Source of the DNA: Desulfitobacterium_A nosdiversum
Lineage (GTDB): Bacteria; Bacillota; Desulfitobacteriia; Desulfitobacteriales; Desulfitobacteriaceae
Direction of reading: 5' to 3'
Length of the DNA stretch: 64,000 nucleotides
NCBI RefSeq assembly: GCF_049860565.1
Contig: NZ_CP172056.1
Span: 1,116,001 to 1,180,000, forward strand
Position 1 is the first letter of the stretch. Each line of letters starts with the position of its first letter. This document shows, one piece after another, positions 51,346 to 60,604 of the stretch. Position numbers and translations under genes: made by a program. The notes below the pieces were generated by a model. It saw nothing but the letters and a program-made list of their open reading frames with translations. It had not been told where the DNA came from and made no database searches.

Positions 51346-54300
51346 ATGAGAAAGACGAAAAAGGCTTTAGCCTCCTTAGCTATCGCCGGGATGGTTCTCT
51401 CAATTGCCCCAATGAGCGTATTCGGCGCTACAGATGTAACACGTTTATCTGACGCAGATCGCGTAGGAACTGCTATTGCGATCGCTGCAAACGGTTGGAC
51501 TTCAACTGACAGCGTTATCGTTGTTCCTGCTGACGATGCCAACATTGTGGACGCATTGGCTGCTGCTCCTTTGGCAGGACAACTCAATGCTCCGATCCTC
51601 GTAACCTACAAAGGTGCATTGGATCCTAAAGTTCAACAAGAAATTGTTGACCTCAAAGCTAAAAATGTTTACGCAGTTGGTGCTTTAAGCGCTGACACAG
51701 TTGCTGCCCTGAAAGCAATCTCCGGTGTAAATGTTACCGCACTTCAAGGCGCTGACCGCACCGAAACCGCTGCTAAAGTTGCTGCTCAACTGACCAACAT
51801 CAAAGGTTCCTTTGTTGTTGCTTATAATGGCGTTGCTGACGCAATGTCCGCAGCTTCTTATGCTGCTGCAAACGGATATTCAATCCTTGTTGAAAATCCG
51901 GATGCTACTCTTCCTGCAAACGAAGCTGCTTACAAAGGTGCTACACAATACACCGTCGGCGGCCAAGCAAAATTAGACGGAGCTACTGCTCTTGCAGGCG
52001 CTGATCGTTATGCTACAAACGATGCAGTTGTTAATGCTCTTGACTACAAATATGACAAAGTCTATGTTGCTAACGGCGAAACCCTCGTCGATGCACTTGC
52101 TGGTGCATCTTTAGCAGCTAAAACCAACTCTCCAATCGTTCTTGCTGATACTACAAAAGCAGCTACCGGCGTGAACGGTAAAGTAACCGATTCCACACAA
52201 GTTATTGCTCTTGGCGGAGTTGGCGCAGTTCCTGAGGCTGTTCGCGCTTCTGTCGGAAAAACAACACCTTCGGGTCCTGTATCTGTTCAAAGTGTAAAAG
52301 CTAGTGCAGCAAACCAAATTAAAGTCACCTTTGGCGCAGCACCTGCTGACACATCGAAAGTTACTTTTGATGTTCAAAGATCTACAACTCCTGTTACGGT
52401 AACTGCGACTTGGAACGATGCTAAGACAGAGGCAACACTGACTGGCTCTGCTAATTTCCCAGAAGGATCCTACACAGTTGCTGTTAAAAACGACACAACT
52501 GATCTTGGAACATCTACCTTAGACATTACTGCTCAAAAAGTTGCTAAAATCAATATTACCTCTACCAAATTAGCAGTAACAACGACAGGTGCAGCTGTTC
52601 AAACAGGATATGCAACCTATCAAGTTGAAGACCAATATGGTAATGATATTACCACAGCGTCACTTGCTAATTCTTTAAACTTCCAAAGCGGTGTCTCAAA
52701 TAATATGGAATGGAAAGATGGCTTAATTACCATCCATCCTGGAAGTTTGAATCTTCTCCAGTTTTCTACAGTAGTAATTACTGGCTATGATGATAATACT
52801 GGAGTTTCAACGACTGCTACCTTGACTGTTTCAACGCAAGTTGGTTCATTAAGCAGCTTCAAACTTACAACTTTGACCAATGCAGATGGCAAAGAATTAT
52901 CAGCAGGAGATTCCTCCAGCGTATTCTATGCCGGTTATGAAGCTGTTGATATTAGCGGTAACAAAACGACTAATCTTGATTTGATTAGAGGCGGTTTAAT
53001 TACCAATACCAACAATAATCTAGCATATGGCTTAACAACATCAAGCTCTTATGTGACAGCTGAAGTAGTAGAAGATCCAAGTGATTCTACAAAGGCTGCT
53101 ATTGAGGTTAAAGTTGCTCCAAACGTTTCGATTTCCATGGATATGCCAATCACCATTACAGCAATGACATGGACCGGATCGACCTCAAGTATTAATGTAA
53201 CCCTGAAGAAAGGGTCTGTCGTAGATAAATTTACGTTAATGGCTCCAGCATATGACATTGCTCAAAATGAGACAAAAGAAATCCCATTTGTTGCTTATGA
53301 TCAAAATGGAGTTCAATTGACTGATGCAAGTGATATTTCAATGGACGATGTAACGTTCTCATCAAACATCACAACTAAGGTTAATGTTGATGGAACTCTG
53401 TCGTTATGGTTCACATCTGCTAACACTGGATCTCAAGTTATTACAGCAATGACATCATCCGGTAAATACAGCTCTGTAACGATCAATGTTGAGGATCCGG
53501 CATATGCTGATACTTTAGCTTTAGACTCAACGAAGTTAGTTAACAATATGGAAGCAGGCGCTGTACAAAAAGTTGACTTCGGATTTGATAAAGGTGGCTT
53601 ATCTGTAAAAGACCAATATGGTAGACTCTTTGATATGTCAGATAACGCTAACGGATATCAAGTTAAAGTTGAAAGCTCAGATACTGCTGTTGTTAACTAT
53701 GTAAGCGGACACCAATACGCTTATGAAGGACAACAAATTCAACTCCAAGCTGGAGCTACAACAGGTACTGCAACTGTTAAATTCACCTTGATTAAGACTA
53801 GTGATGGTACAGTGAAAGATACCAAATCAGTCACCATTGCAAATGTTAGCACTGATGACATCAAAGGATACACGATCGACTCTGTAGCGAATGCAATCTA
53901 TACTTCAGAGGACAATGCAAATACAATTACTGATTTCGAAAAAGCTTATGCAGCTAATCCAAAAGTTTATGGTCAAACTGCAGGCGGCGCTAAAGTCGCA
54001 TTAGCAGGTAATCCTGTAATCGGTGCTTATGTCGACAGTACAGACTTTGCAGTTACTGCCGCTACAACCTCTTCAGCTCTTGCATATGACGCTGTTAAAG
54101 TAACTGCTCATCAACTAGATACTGGTGTAACATCCTCCAGCACGAATTTGACAGTTACTATTCAAGATCAAGTAGACCAATCTATAAATGTAGTGACAAC
54201 AGCTATCAAATCTACGAATGCAGCTCCTGTCGCAAAAGATCTTGCAGTTCAAGTTAAAACATGGTTACCTGGTGTGACTGTAAATTCCATTGGTGATGAA

Positions 54301-54648
54301 ATCACAATTAGCACATCCGCGGCTGCTGCTAATGGTGGTACACTGCTAACTGCTAATACCGGGTTAGGAAATGGTGCTACTTTAGCAAGATACGATGTTA
54401 CAACTGGTGCCAGCGCGAATCGCGCAGCCGTTAACTTCTATACTTTAGATCAATATGGAGTTAAGGGTGGAATTCAATTAGCGCAAATCCTTAAAACAGG
54501 CGATACTTTAACAAATGGTTCATTCACAGTAGATGCGAATGGATTGATTTCTGCTAGTTTAACTACTGCTACTAGAGGAACAGTAACTCTTAAAGCTATT
54601 TCGACAAATGGCTTAGTTAAAACAATTAAGATTACCTTCGCTCAATAA
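51346..54648 (+). CDS. Presumed major S-layer protein with three CWB2 repeats
   Basis: Secreted protein of 1100 residues, with signal peptide MRKTKKALASLAIAGMVLS and cleavage near VFGA. The CWB2 region covers about residues 28-305 (DRVGTAIAIAANGW, VDALAAAPLAGQL, then more diverged repeats ending IALGGVGAVPEAV). The remaining 800 residues are Thr/Ser/Ala/Val-rich and beta-strand-like, with recurring DQYG blocks (VEDQYGND, VKDQYGRL, LDQYGVK) spaced along the chain, suggesting tandem Ig-like domains. The composition is poor in Cys and rich in small residues, as in S-layer proteins. The start follows GAGAGGAG. A strong terminator follows, so it is probably transcribed alone at high level, in line with its long leader. 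Confidence 0.85.
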   Translation: MRKTKKALASLAIAGMVLSIAPMSVFGATDVTRLSDADRVGTAIAIAANGWTSTDSVIVVPADDANIVDALAAAPLAGQLNAPILVTYKGALDPKVQQEIVDLKAKNVYAVGALSADTVAALKAISGVNVTALQGADRTETAAKVAAQLTNIKGSFVVAYNGVADAMSAASYAAANGYSILVENPDATLPANEAAYKGATQYTVGGQAKLDGATALAGADRYATNDAVVNALDYKYDKVYVANGETLVDALAGASLAAKTNSPIVLADTTKAATGVNGKVTDSTQVIALGGVGAVPEAVRASVGKTTPSGPVSVQSVKASAANQIKVTFGAAPADTSKVTFDVQRSTTPVTVTATWNDAKTEATLTGSANFPEGSYTVAVKNDTTDLGTSTLDITAQKVAKINITSTKLAVTTTGAAVQTGYATYQVEDQYGNDITTASLANSLNFQSGVSNNMEWKDGLITIHPGSLNLLQFSTVVITGYDDNTGVSTTATLTVSTQVGSLSSFKLTTLTNADGKELSAGDSSSVFYAGYEAVDISGNKTTNLDLIRGGLITNTNNNLAYGLTTSSSYVTAEVVEDPSDSTKAAIEVKVAPNVSISMDMPITITAMTWTGSTSSINVTLKKGSVVDKFTLMAPAYDIAQNETKEIPFVAYDQNGVQLTDASDISMDDVTFSSNITTKVNVDGTLSLWFTSANTGSQVITAMTSSGKYSSVTINVEDPAYADTLALDSTKLVNNMEAGAVQKVDFGFDKGGLSVKDQYGRLFDMSDNANGYQVKVESSDTAVVNYVSGHQYAYEGQQIQLQAGATTGTATVKFTLIKTSDGTVKDTKSVTIANVSTDDIKGYTIDSVANAIYTSEDNANTITDFEKAYAANPKVYGQTAGGAKVALAGNPVIGAYVDSTDFAVTAATTSSALAYDAVKVTAHQLDTGVTSSSTNLTVTIQDQVDQSINVVTTAIKSTNAAPVAKDLAVQVKTWLPGVTVNSIGDEITISTSAAAANGGTLLTANTGLGNGATLARYDVTTGASANRAAVNFYTLDQYGVKGGIQLAQILKTGDTLTNGSFTVDANGLISASLTTATRGTVTLKAISTNGLVKTIKITFAQ

Positions 54649-54676
54649 TAGTAACAGTATCTACAACACAATATTA

Positions 54677-54717
54677 TCAAGAGAAGGACAGTATTGAACT
54701 GTCCTTCTCTTCTTGAT
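54677..54717 (+). terminator. Rho-independent terminator of the S-layer gene
   Basis: The 14-base stem AAGAGAAGGACAGT pairs with ACTGTCCTTCTCTT around ATTGA and is followed by CTTGATT. It ends transcription before the second polysaccharide locus. Confidence 0.88.
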
Positions 54718-54792
54718 TGTGCATATTTAAATGTAATTCTTTGTGCATAGAAACCATGTAGAATATATTTATGGATACCGAGGTGAAATTCT

Positions 54793-56676
54793 ATGAAAAC
54801 TGCTGAAATAGAAATGAAATGGTATCATTTTTTGCCCCATATTTTTATACTAACTATTGTACCCCTAATTGTTCATTTGAATGTAATGCCTTTAACAGGT
54901 GCATATTTCGATTTCTGGAATGGCGATAAAAATAATTTGGATTTTTTTTCGTATTATAAAGGAATATGGCTGCTCGTTTTTACTGGCCTTCTAGTTATAA
55001 TGTTTTTGGTACGGCTTTTTCAAAGTGATCCAAACCTAATTAAAAAAGATCTAAGAATATATTACATACCTGCAGGAGTATATCTATTATTTGTAATAGT
55101 ATCAACAGTTTTTTCAAAATATCAAAATATATCGATTTCAGGATTTCCAGACCGTTATGAAGGAATTTACATTCTAGCTGCTTATATATTCCTTTTCTTC
55201 TTTACAACAGCTTTTACTTCAAAAGAAAAACATGTCAAAATTATTTTAGGTTCACTTATTATAGGTGCAACGATTATTGGAAGTATCGGTTTATTTCAAT
55301 ACATAGGTTATGATCTATGGAAATCAGATTTTGGAAAATCTTTAATGATTCCTTCAAAATATTTAAAAATATCTAATGATATAAGATTTCAATTTGATAA
55401 ACATACCATTTATGCAACGCTATATCATACAGACTATGTAGGAAGTTATATGGCGATGTTATTTCCCTTGAGTTTTGCGCTCTTAGTTCTCGTAAAAAAT
55501 AAGTGGTTCAAAGTTGGTATGGCAATTATAACTGTAATAATGGCAATAAATTGGCTTGGTTGCAACTCTCGTGCAGGCTTTGTAGGAGGGGTTCTGGCTT
55601 TAATCGTTTTTTTAATTTCTATAAACAAAGTATTGACTAGACATTGGAAGTATTTTGCTGTTGGGCTTATGGTTACAATTGCAATGTTTTTGGGGCTGAA
55701 TCAGATTTCACATGGGTACGTAAATACGCGGGTAGCATCAATTTTTCGCGATGTAAAGTCTTTAATCAGTTCGAACGGAAATAGTAATAGCCAATCTTAT
55801 AAAGACAGTATCCCATTGAAAGATATTAAGATAAGTGGAACAAAGGGAACAGTTGTTACAGCAACTGAGACTTTAAATTTCAAATTAATTAACAACCAAC
55901 TTACCTTTGAAGACACGAATAATAAGCCTATTGAGTCAAGTTACGATACCTCAAACGGAAAGATAACGCTAAAAGATCCAGCGTATAAAGATTATAGCTT
56001 ACTTGCTGGAAAAGATGGAAACCAATATGTCTTTAAACTTGATAAAGGCGATATAAAACTCCTTTTTGATTTGAAACCTCAAGGCATTTCACTCATGGAC
56101 AATAAAGGAAAGATATTTACTCTAGAACCCGTAGAATCTTGGGGTTTTAACGGTAAGGAAAAACTAGGATCTTCTCGTGGTTATATATGGTCACGATCAA
56201 TACCTCTTCTTAAAAATACAATCCTCCTTGGATATGGTCCGGATACATTTGCGGCATATTTCCCGCAACATGATATTTTGGGAAAAATGTACGCTTATAA
56301 TGGAGATATGTGGCAACTCGTAGATAAGCCTCATGATCTCTATTTACAAGTTGCACTCAATACTGGGATGGTCTCACTGCTTGCATTACTTGTGCTCTTT
56401 GGCCTTTATTTGTTTAAAAGTATTAAAATATATACAAAAAATGAATATGACAATTTCCTATCACAAGTCGGTGTTGGAGTGTTTATAGCTATTGTCGGTT
56501 ATCTAGGAGCAGCCTTCTTTAACGATAGTGTAGTATCCGTTGCGCCCGTCTTTTGGATTCTATTAGGCCTAGGAGTAAGTATCAATCACATCATAAGCAA
56601 TCAAAATGCAAGTAAAGGAACTAATTTTCAGAATAGGAAACTAGGGAATCCAGGGAATCCAGCTAAGATCAAGTAA
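54793..56676 (+). CDS. O-antigen ligase-like membrane protein with a large outer-loop insertion
   Basis: Protein of 627 residues with about a dozen hydrophobic segments and blocks of the O-antigen ligase class: WLGCNSRAGFVGGVLALI and LGYGPDTFAAYFPQHD, then DKPHDLYLQVALNTG with the conserved His. Such proteins polymerise lipid-linked units or transfer sugar chains to an acceptor, possibly a protein. Between two membrane parts lies a hydrophilic stretch of about 150 residues (about 312-470), with repeated strand-like blocks (KDIKISGTKGTVVTATETLN, DSSYDTSN-type turns), larger than usual. The ATG follows GAGGTG. It is the first gene after the S-layer gene, so glycan attachment to surface proteins is possible but not shown. 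Confidence 0.8.
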   Translation: MKTAEIEMKWYHFLPHIFILTIVPLIVHLNVMPLTGAYFDFWNGDKNNLDFFSYYKGIWLLVFTGLLVIMFLVRLFQSDPNLIKKDLRIYYIPAGVYLLFVIVSTVFSKYQNISISGFPDRYEGIYILAAYIFLFFFTTAFTSKEKHVKIILGSLIIGATIIGSIGLFQYIGYDLWKSDFGKSLMIPSKYLKISNDIRFQFDKHTIYATLYHTDYVGSYMAMLFPLSFALLVLVKNKWFKVGMAIITVIMAINWLGCNSRAGFVGGVLALIVFLISINKVLTRHWKYFAVGLMVTIAMFLGLNQISHGYVNTRVASIFRDVKSLISSNGNSNSQSYKDSIPLKDIKISGTKGTVVTATETLNFKLINNQLTFEDTNNKPIESSYDTSNGKITLKDPAYKDYSLLAGKDGNQYVFKLDKGDIKLLFDLKPQGISLMDNKGKIFTLEPVESWGFNGKEKLGSSRGYIWSRSIPLLKNTILLGYGPDTFAAYFPQHDILGKMYAYNGDMWQLVDKPHDLYLQVALNTGMVSLLALLVLFGLYLFKSIKIYTKNEYDNFLSQVGVGVFIAIVGYLGAAFFNDSVVSVAPVFWILLGLGVSINHIISNQNASKGTNFQNRKLGNPGNPAKIK

Positions 56677-56780
56677 TGTTCGACAATTTATACGGCTAAA
56701 AAGGGATTTAGAAAAGCCTGTCGAATAAGAAAATATTAACATTGATTAAAATAGTCAGCATAAATTCTGGAGGAAGTGTT

Positions 56781-58162
56781 GTGCTCTATTCCCTAAAAGT
56801 ACAAGGCCTGCGAGTTCAGTATTTTCTTGCTGATATATTCGTATTTGGTCTGACAAGTATAGTTGTTGCCTACTTGAAGTTCGCGAGTGATGTTTCGGTT
56901 ATTAATATAAATGCATACCTCATTACGATCATCTTATTAGGGATATTATACCTGGGATTACTTTACCTCGGGGGTAATTATGAGCCGAATGCAGTTATGG
57001 ACTTCAAGTGGAGCATTTATTTACGTGCGATTACATATACTGCAGCAATTTTTTTCGTAACATCGTTTTACATTCGTACTATAAGCTATTCGCGGATGTA
57101 CTTTACGATATTGTTTTTGTTTAATTTTGTCGCAGCGGTCAGTGCACACAAGATACTCAACAAAATCCATGGCAAATTATTTTATGAAGAATTAAAATAT
57201 CCAATGGTTGCAGTCGGGTTTGAAAAAAGTGAACTAGGTACACTGAAAAAGACGGCGGATATTCTTGGTCTTAGAATAATTGCAGAACTTGATTCTAAAA
57301 GCATTATTGCAGAATTTATTTCCCTTAAACAAAACTTGATTCATGCTAAAGAATCGAAAGACAAAGATGATATAGGGATTTTGCTTTATGAAGAAGGAGA
57401 TAGTGAATTTAAGGACCTTGTTTCCTTTTGCGAAATCAACTATATTCCGCTCTATATTTTGCCTTCTTCAACACGTATGCTATCGGTGCCATTGCAGGCG
57501 CTCGATCATAAAGGCCTTGTTATTTTCGGTCCTAAGGATTTGATAGTTGATGGGGTTTCTAAACGATTAAAAAGAACTGTCGATGTCATTTTGGCATCCG
57601 TTGGAATTATTCTTTCGTCGTGGTTAATGGTCTTAGTTTGGACAATTATAAAGATATCTTCAAAGGGTCCTGGAATTTATGCACAGGAACGCTTAGGGCT
57701 TGATGGAAAAACGATAAGAATCTATAAATTCCGAACTATGGTTATTAACTCGGATCAAATGTTAAAAGAACTCCTTCATGATGAAGAAACACGTAAAAGC
57801 TATTATGACTCATATAAGCTAGAAAATGATCCAAGGATAACGAAAATCGGACGATATCTGAGAAAACTGAGTTTGGATGAGCTGCCGCAATTATGGAATA
57901 TTTTTTGTGGAGATATCAGTTTTGTTGGCCCACGGCCGATTATTCCCCGGAGATCAATCGTTACGGGTCAAACGGAAAACTGATTTTACGGGTTAAGCCA
58001 GGCTTGACCGGTCTTTGGCAGGCTAGCGGACGCAATGATGTAAGCTATGAAGAGCGCATTAAATTGGACTTATTCTATATACATAATTGGTCAATGGGCT
58101 TGGATTTTAAAATTATCCTCCAAACGATTCCAAGCGTTTTATTGGGAAGGGGTGCTTCCTAA
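56781..58162 (+). pseudogene. WbaP-like initiating sugar-phosphate transferase, broken by a frameshift
   Basis: The GTG at 56781 follows GGAGGA and starts a polytopic N-terminal half with four to five membrane segments, then a CoA_binding_3-like region. The catalytic part has YAQERLGLDGKTIRIYKFRT, LRKLSLDELPQLWN (Asp-Glu pair) and GDISFVGPRPIIP. There the frame shifts at a run of four C residues (57945-57948). The rest, PEINRYGSNGKLILRVKPG, TGLWQASGRNDVSYEER and IILQTIPSVLLGRGAS, continues in another frame to 58162. Restoring one base (for example CCCGCGGAG) gives the expected RPIIPAEINRYG. It is a recent mutation or a sequence error; the intact enzyme would start the second polysaccharide. 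Confidence 0.85.
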
Positions 58163-59019
58163 TGGACCTATCAATTATCATGATAAATTATAATGCAAAA
58201 GAACTAACAGCAAAGGCCATTCAATCCATTTATGATACAAAACCGCAGATTTCCTTTGAGATTATTGTTGTAGATAATAGCAGTGACGAAACACAAGTCT
58301 ATAGAAATAAAAGCCTGAAAGCAAACAGTGTAATTCGGGTTGAAAACAAAGGCTTTGGCAATGCCTGTAATATTGGCGCGGCAAATGCGCGCGGACAATA
58401 TATTCTCTTCTTAAACAATGACACCTTGATGCATGAAAGAACACTGGATACCTGTGTCCGCTATTTGCAGCATCATCCGCATGTCGGCGTACTCAGCGCC
58501 CGTATTTTATTAGAGAATGGTTTATTGGATCATGCTTGTAAACGCGGCTTTCCTACACCAATCTCGTCACTATATTATTTTTGCGGCTTAGATAAAAGAT
58601 TTCCGAAGAGCAAAAAGTATGGCGCTTATCGTCAAACTTTTATTGAAGTAGATTCTATAAGTGAAGTAGATTCTGTGGCCGGTTCCTTCCTAATGATGCC
58701 AAACACCGTTTTTGAAAAAGTTGATGGATATGATGAGACATTCTTTATGTATGGTGAGGATTTAGATCTGTGCTTCCGCGTAAAGAATAATGGTTTTTCT
58801 GTAGTCTATTACGGGCCGGTATGCATTACCCATCTAAAAGGGCAGAGCGGTCTTCATACAAAGTCTCCACTGGTCACGTATCATTTTTATAATGCGATGT
58901 TATTATTTTATAAGAAACATTATCTAAAAAAATATAATTGGTTAACAACTATAGCTGTATACTTAGGAATTAAGACTAAGTATGCATTAGCCGTTTTAAA
59001 AATTAGGTTAGATAAATAA
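58162..59019 (+). CDS. Glycosyltransferase family 2 (rhamnosyltransferase-like)
   Basis: GT-A type enzyme of 285 residues. The nucleotide-binding part begins LSIIMINYNAKELTAKAIQS, followed by IIVVDNSSDE, and LFLNNDTLMHERTL has the metal-binding Asp region. Further blocks are VGVLSARILLENG and FFMYGEDLDLCFRVKNNG with the ED acidic pair. This arrangement is typical of rhamnosyltransferases of the WbbL/RfbF type, in line with the rml genes that follow, though the acceptor is unknown. The start ATG overlaps the stop codon of the preceding gene by one base, so translation is probably coupled. Confidence 0.88.
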   Translation: MDLSIIMINYNAKELTAKAIQSIYDTKPQISFEIIVVDNSSDETQVYRNKSLKANSVIRVENKGFGNACNIGAANARGQYILFLNNDTLMHERTLDTCVRYLQHHPHVGVLSARILLENGLLDHACKRGFPTPISSLYYFCGLDKRFPKSKKYGAYRQTFIEVDSISEVDSVAGSFLMMPNTVFEKVDGYDETFFMYGEDLDLCFRVKNNGFSVVYYGPVCITHLKGQSGLHTKSPLVTYHFYNAMLLFYKKHYLKKYNWLTTIAVYLGIKTKYALAVLKIRLDK

Positions 59020-59146
59020 GATTACATTTCGCTAGGCCTATTAGATTTAATGATTAATAAAGTGAAATGCTTTTATACCATTAAATTTTGTTTCTTTAAT
59101 CAAGAAGTAAGAATCTAATCGAACAATATAGATTGGAGAAGTTGTT
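59020..59146. other. Intergenic spacer before the rml genes
   Basis: The 127 bases are AT-rich and hold no gene. They may contain the promoter of the rml operon, but I see no clear pair of boxes. Confidence 0.35.
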
Positions 59147-60025
59147 GTGAAAGGTATTATTCTTGCTGGAGGGTCTGGCACAAGACTTTATCCATTGACC
59201 CTCGTCACATCCAAGCAACTATTACCAGTTTATGACAAACCGATGATTTATTATCCATTGTCAACCCTCATGCTAGCAGGAATTAAAGACATTCTCATAA
59301 TTTCTACGCCTCAAGATCTTCCTAACTTTAAACGGCTTTTAGGGGATGGTACTAATTTAGGTATTAAACTTTCCTATGAGGAACAGCCCTCCCCTGATGG
59401 CCTTGCGCAAGCATTTATAATTGGGGAAAAGTTTATAAATGGTGACAGTTGCGCCATGGTACTGGGTGACAATATTTTTTACGGCAGTGGATTAACACAG
59501 CATTTGCGTAAGGCTGCGGAACTGGTGGAAGGTGCAACTGTTTTTGGGTATTATGTAGAGGATCCCGAGAGATTCGGTGTTGTAGAATTTGATGAGAATG
59601 GAAAGGCAGTTTCAATAGAAGAAAAACCTGAGAATCCGAAATCAAATTATGCGATTACCGGTCTTTATTTTTATGACAATAATATATGCCAATATGCTAA
59701 AAAACTTAAGCCATCATCACGCGGAGAGTTGGAAATTACGGATATAAACCGTATCTATTTAGAGAAAGGCAACCTTGACGTTGTCACTTTAGGACGAGGT
59801 TTTGCGTGGTTGGACACTGGTACAATTGATTCTTTAGCGGCAGCTTCTGAGTTTGTTAAGGTGCTGGAAACACGACAGGGAATTAAAATTTCGGCAGTAG
59901 AGGAAATTGCTTATCGCAATGGATGGATCGCAAAAGAAAAATTAATGGAGTCAGCTAAGAAGTATGGTAAATCCGCTTATGGGAGCCATTTAAGAGCAGT
60001 TGCAAATGGAAAAATATTATATTAA
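59147..60025 (+). CDS. rmlA: Glucose-1-phosphate thymidylyltransferase
   Basis: First enzyme of dTDP-L-rhamnose synthesis: it makes dTDP-glucose from dTTP and glucose 1-phosphate. The 292-residue protein starts MKGIILAGGSGTRLYPLT (nucleotide binding), with DKPMIYYPLSTLMLAGI, MVLGDNIFYGSG (metal-binding Asp), SIEEKPENPKSNYAITGLYF and FAWLDTGTIDSL, all family signatures. The GTG start follows GGAGAAG. The four rml genes follow in the order A-C-B-D and are nearly contiguous. Confidence 0.95.
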   Translation: MKGIILAGGSGTRLYPLTLVTSKQLLPVYDKPMIYYPLSTLMLAGIKDILIISTPQDLPNFKRLLGDGTNLGIKLSYEEQPSPDGLAQAFIIGEKFINGDSCAMVLGDNIFYGSGLTQHLRKAAELVEGATVFGYYVEDPERFGVVEFDENGKAVSIEEKPENPKSNYAITGLYFYDNNICQYAKKLKPSSRGELEITDINRIYLEKGNLDVVTLGRGFAWLDTGTIDSLAAASEFVKVLETRQGIKISAVEEIAYRNGWIAKEKLMESAKKYGKSAYGSHLRAVANGKILY

Positions 60026-60037
60026 GAGGGGAATCCG

Positions 60038-60604
60038 ATGAACGTTATTAAGACTAACGTTTTAGATGTCTATATATTTGAGCCGCAAGTATTCGGTGAC
60101 ACCCGAGGGTGGTTCATGGAAACGTGGTCAAAGAGAGAAATGGATAAGCTTGGTTTGCAATATAATTTTGTACAAGATAATCAATCTTTTTCTGCCCAAA
60201 AAGGAACACTACGCGGCTTACATTTTCAAAAGGGGAAAGCTGCTCAGGCGAAATTAGTGCGGTGTGTAAAAGGTATAGTCTTAGATGTTGCTATCGATTT
60301 ACGAAAAGGTTCGCCGACCTATAAAAGATGGGAGGCAGTGGAATTATCCGGCGAAAATAAAAGGCAGCTATTGATTCCGCGTGGCTTTGCACATGCCTTT
60401 TTGACGCTTACCAATGATGTCGAATTTATATATAGGGTAGATAATGATTACTGTCCTGAAGCAGAGCGGAGTATAAAATGGAATGACGAAGAACTCAATA
60501 TTGCTTGGGGAATAGATGATCCCATTTTGTCGGCAAAGGATGCGAAAGCCCCTAAATTTTGTGACAGCGATGCAGACTTTATCTATGAGGGGAAAGAGAA
60601 ATGA
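60038..60604 (+). CDS. rmlC: dTDP-4-dehydrorhamnose 3,5-epimerase
   Basis: Third step of dTDP-L-rhamnose synthesis, epimerising C3 and C5 of the 4-keto-6-deoxy sugar. The 188-residue cupin has DTRGWFMETWSK, KGTLRGLHFQKGKAAQAKLV with the catalytic His, VLDVAIDLRKGSPTY with the partner Asp, and PRGFAHAFLTL. The ATG follows AAGAGGGGAA. It overlaps the start of rmlB by four bases, so translation is probably coupled. Confidence 0.95.
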   Translation: MNVIKTNVLDVYIFEPQVFGDTRGWFMETWSKREMDKLGLQYNFVQDNQSFSAQKGTLRGLHFQKGKAAQAKLVRCVKGIVLDVAIDLRKGSPTYKRWEAVELSGENKRQLLIPRGFAHAFLTLTNDVEFIYRVDNDYCPEAERSIKWNDEELNIAWGIDDPILSAKDAKAPKFCDSDADFIYEGKEK

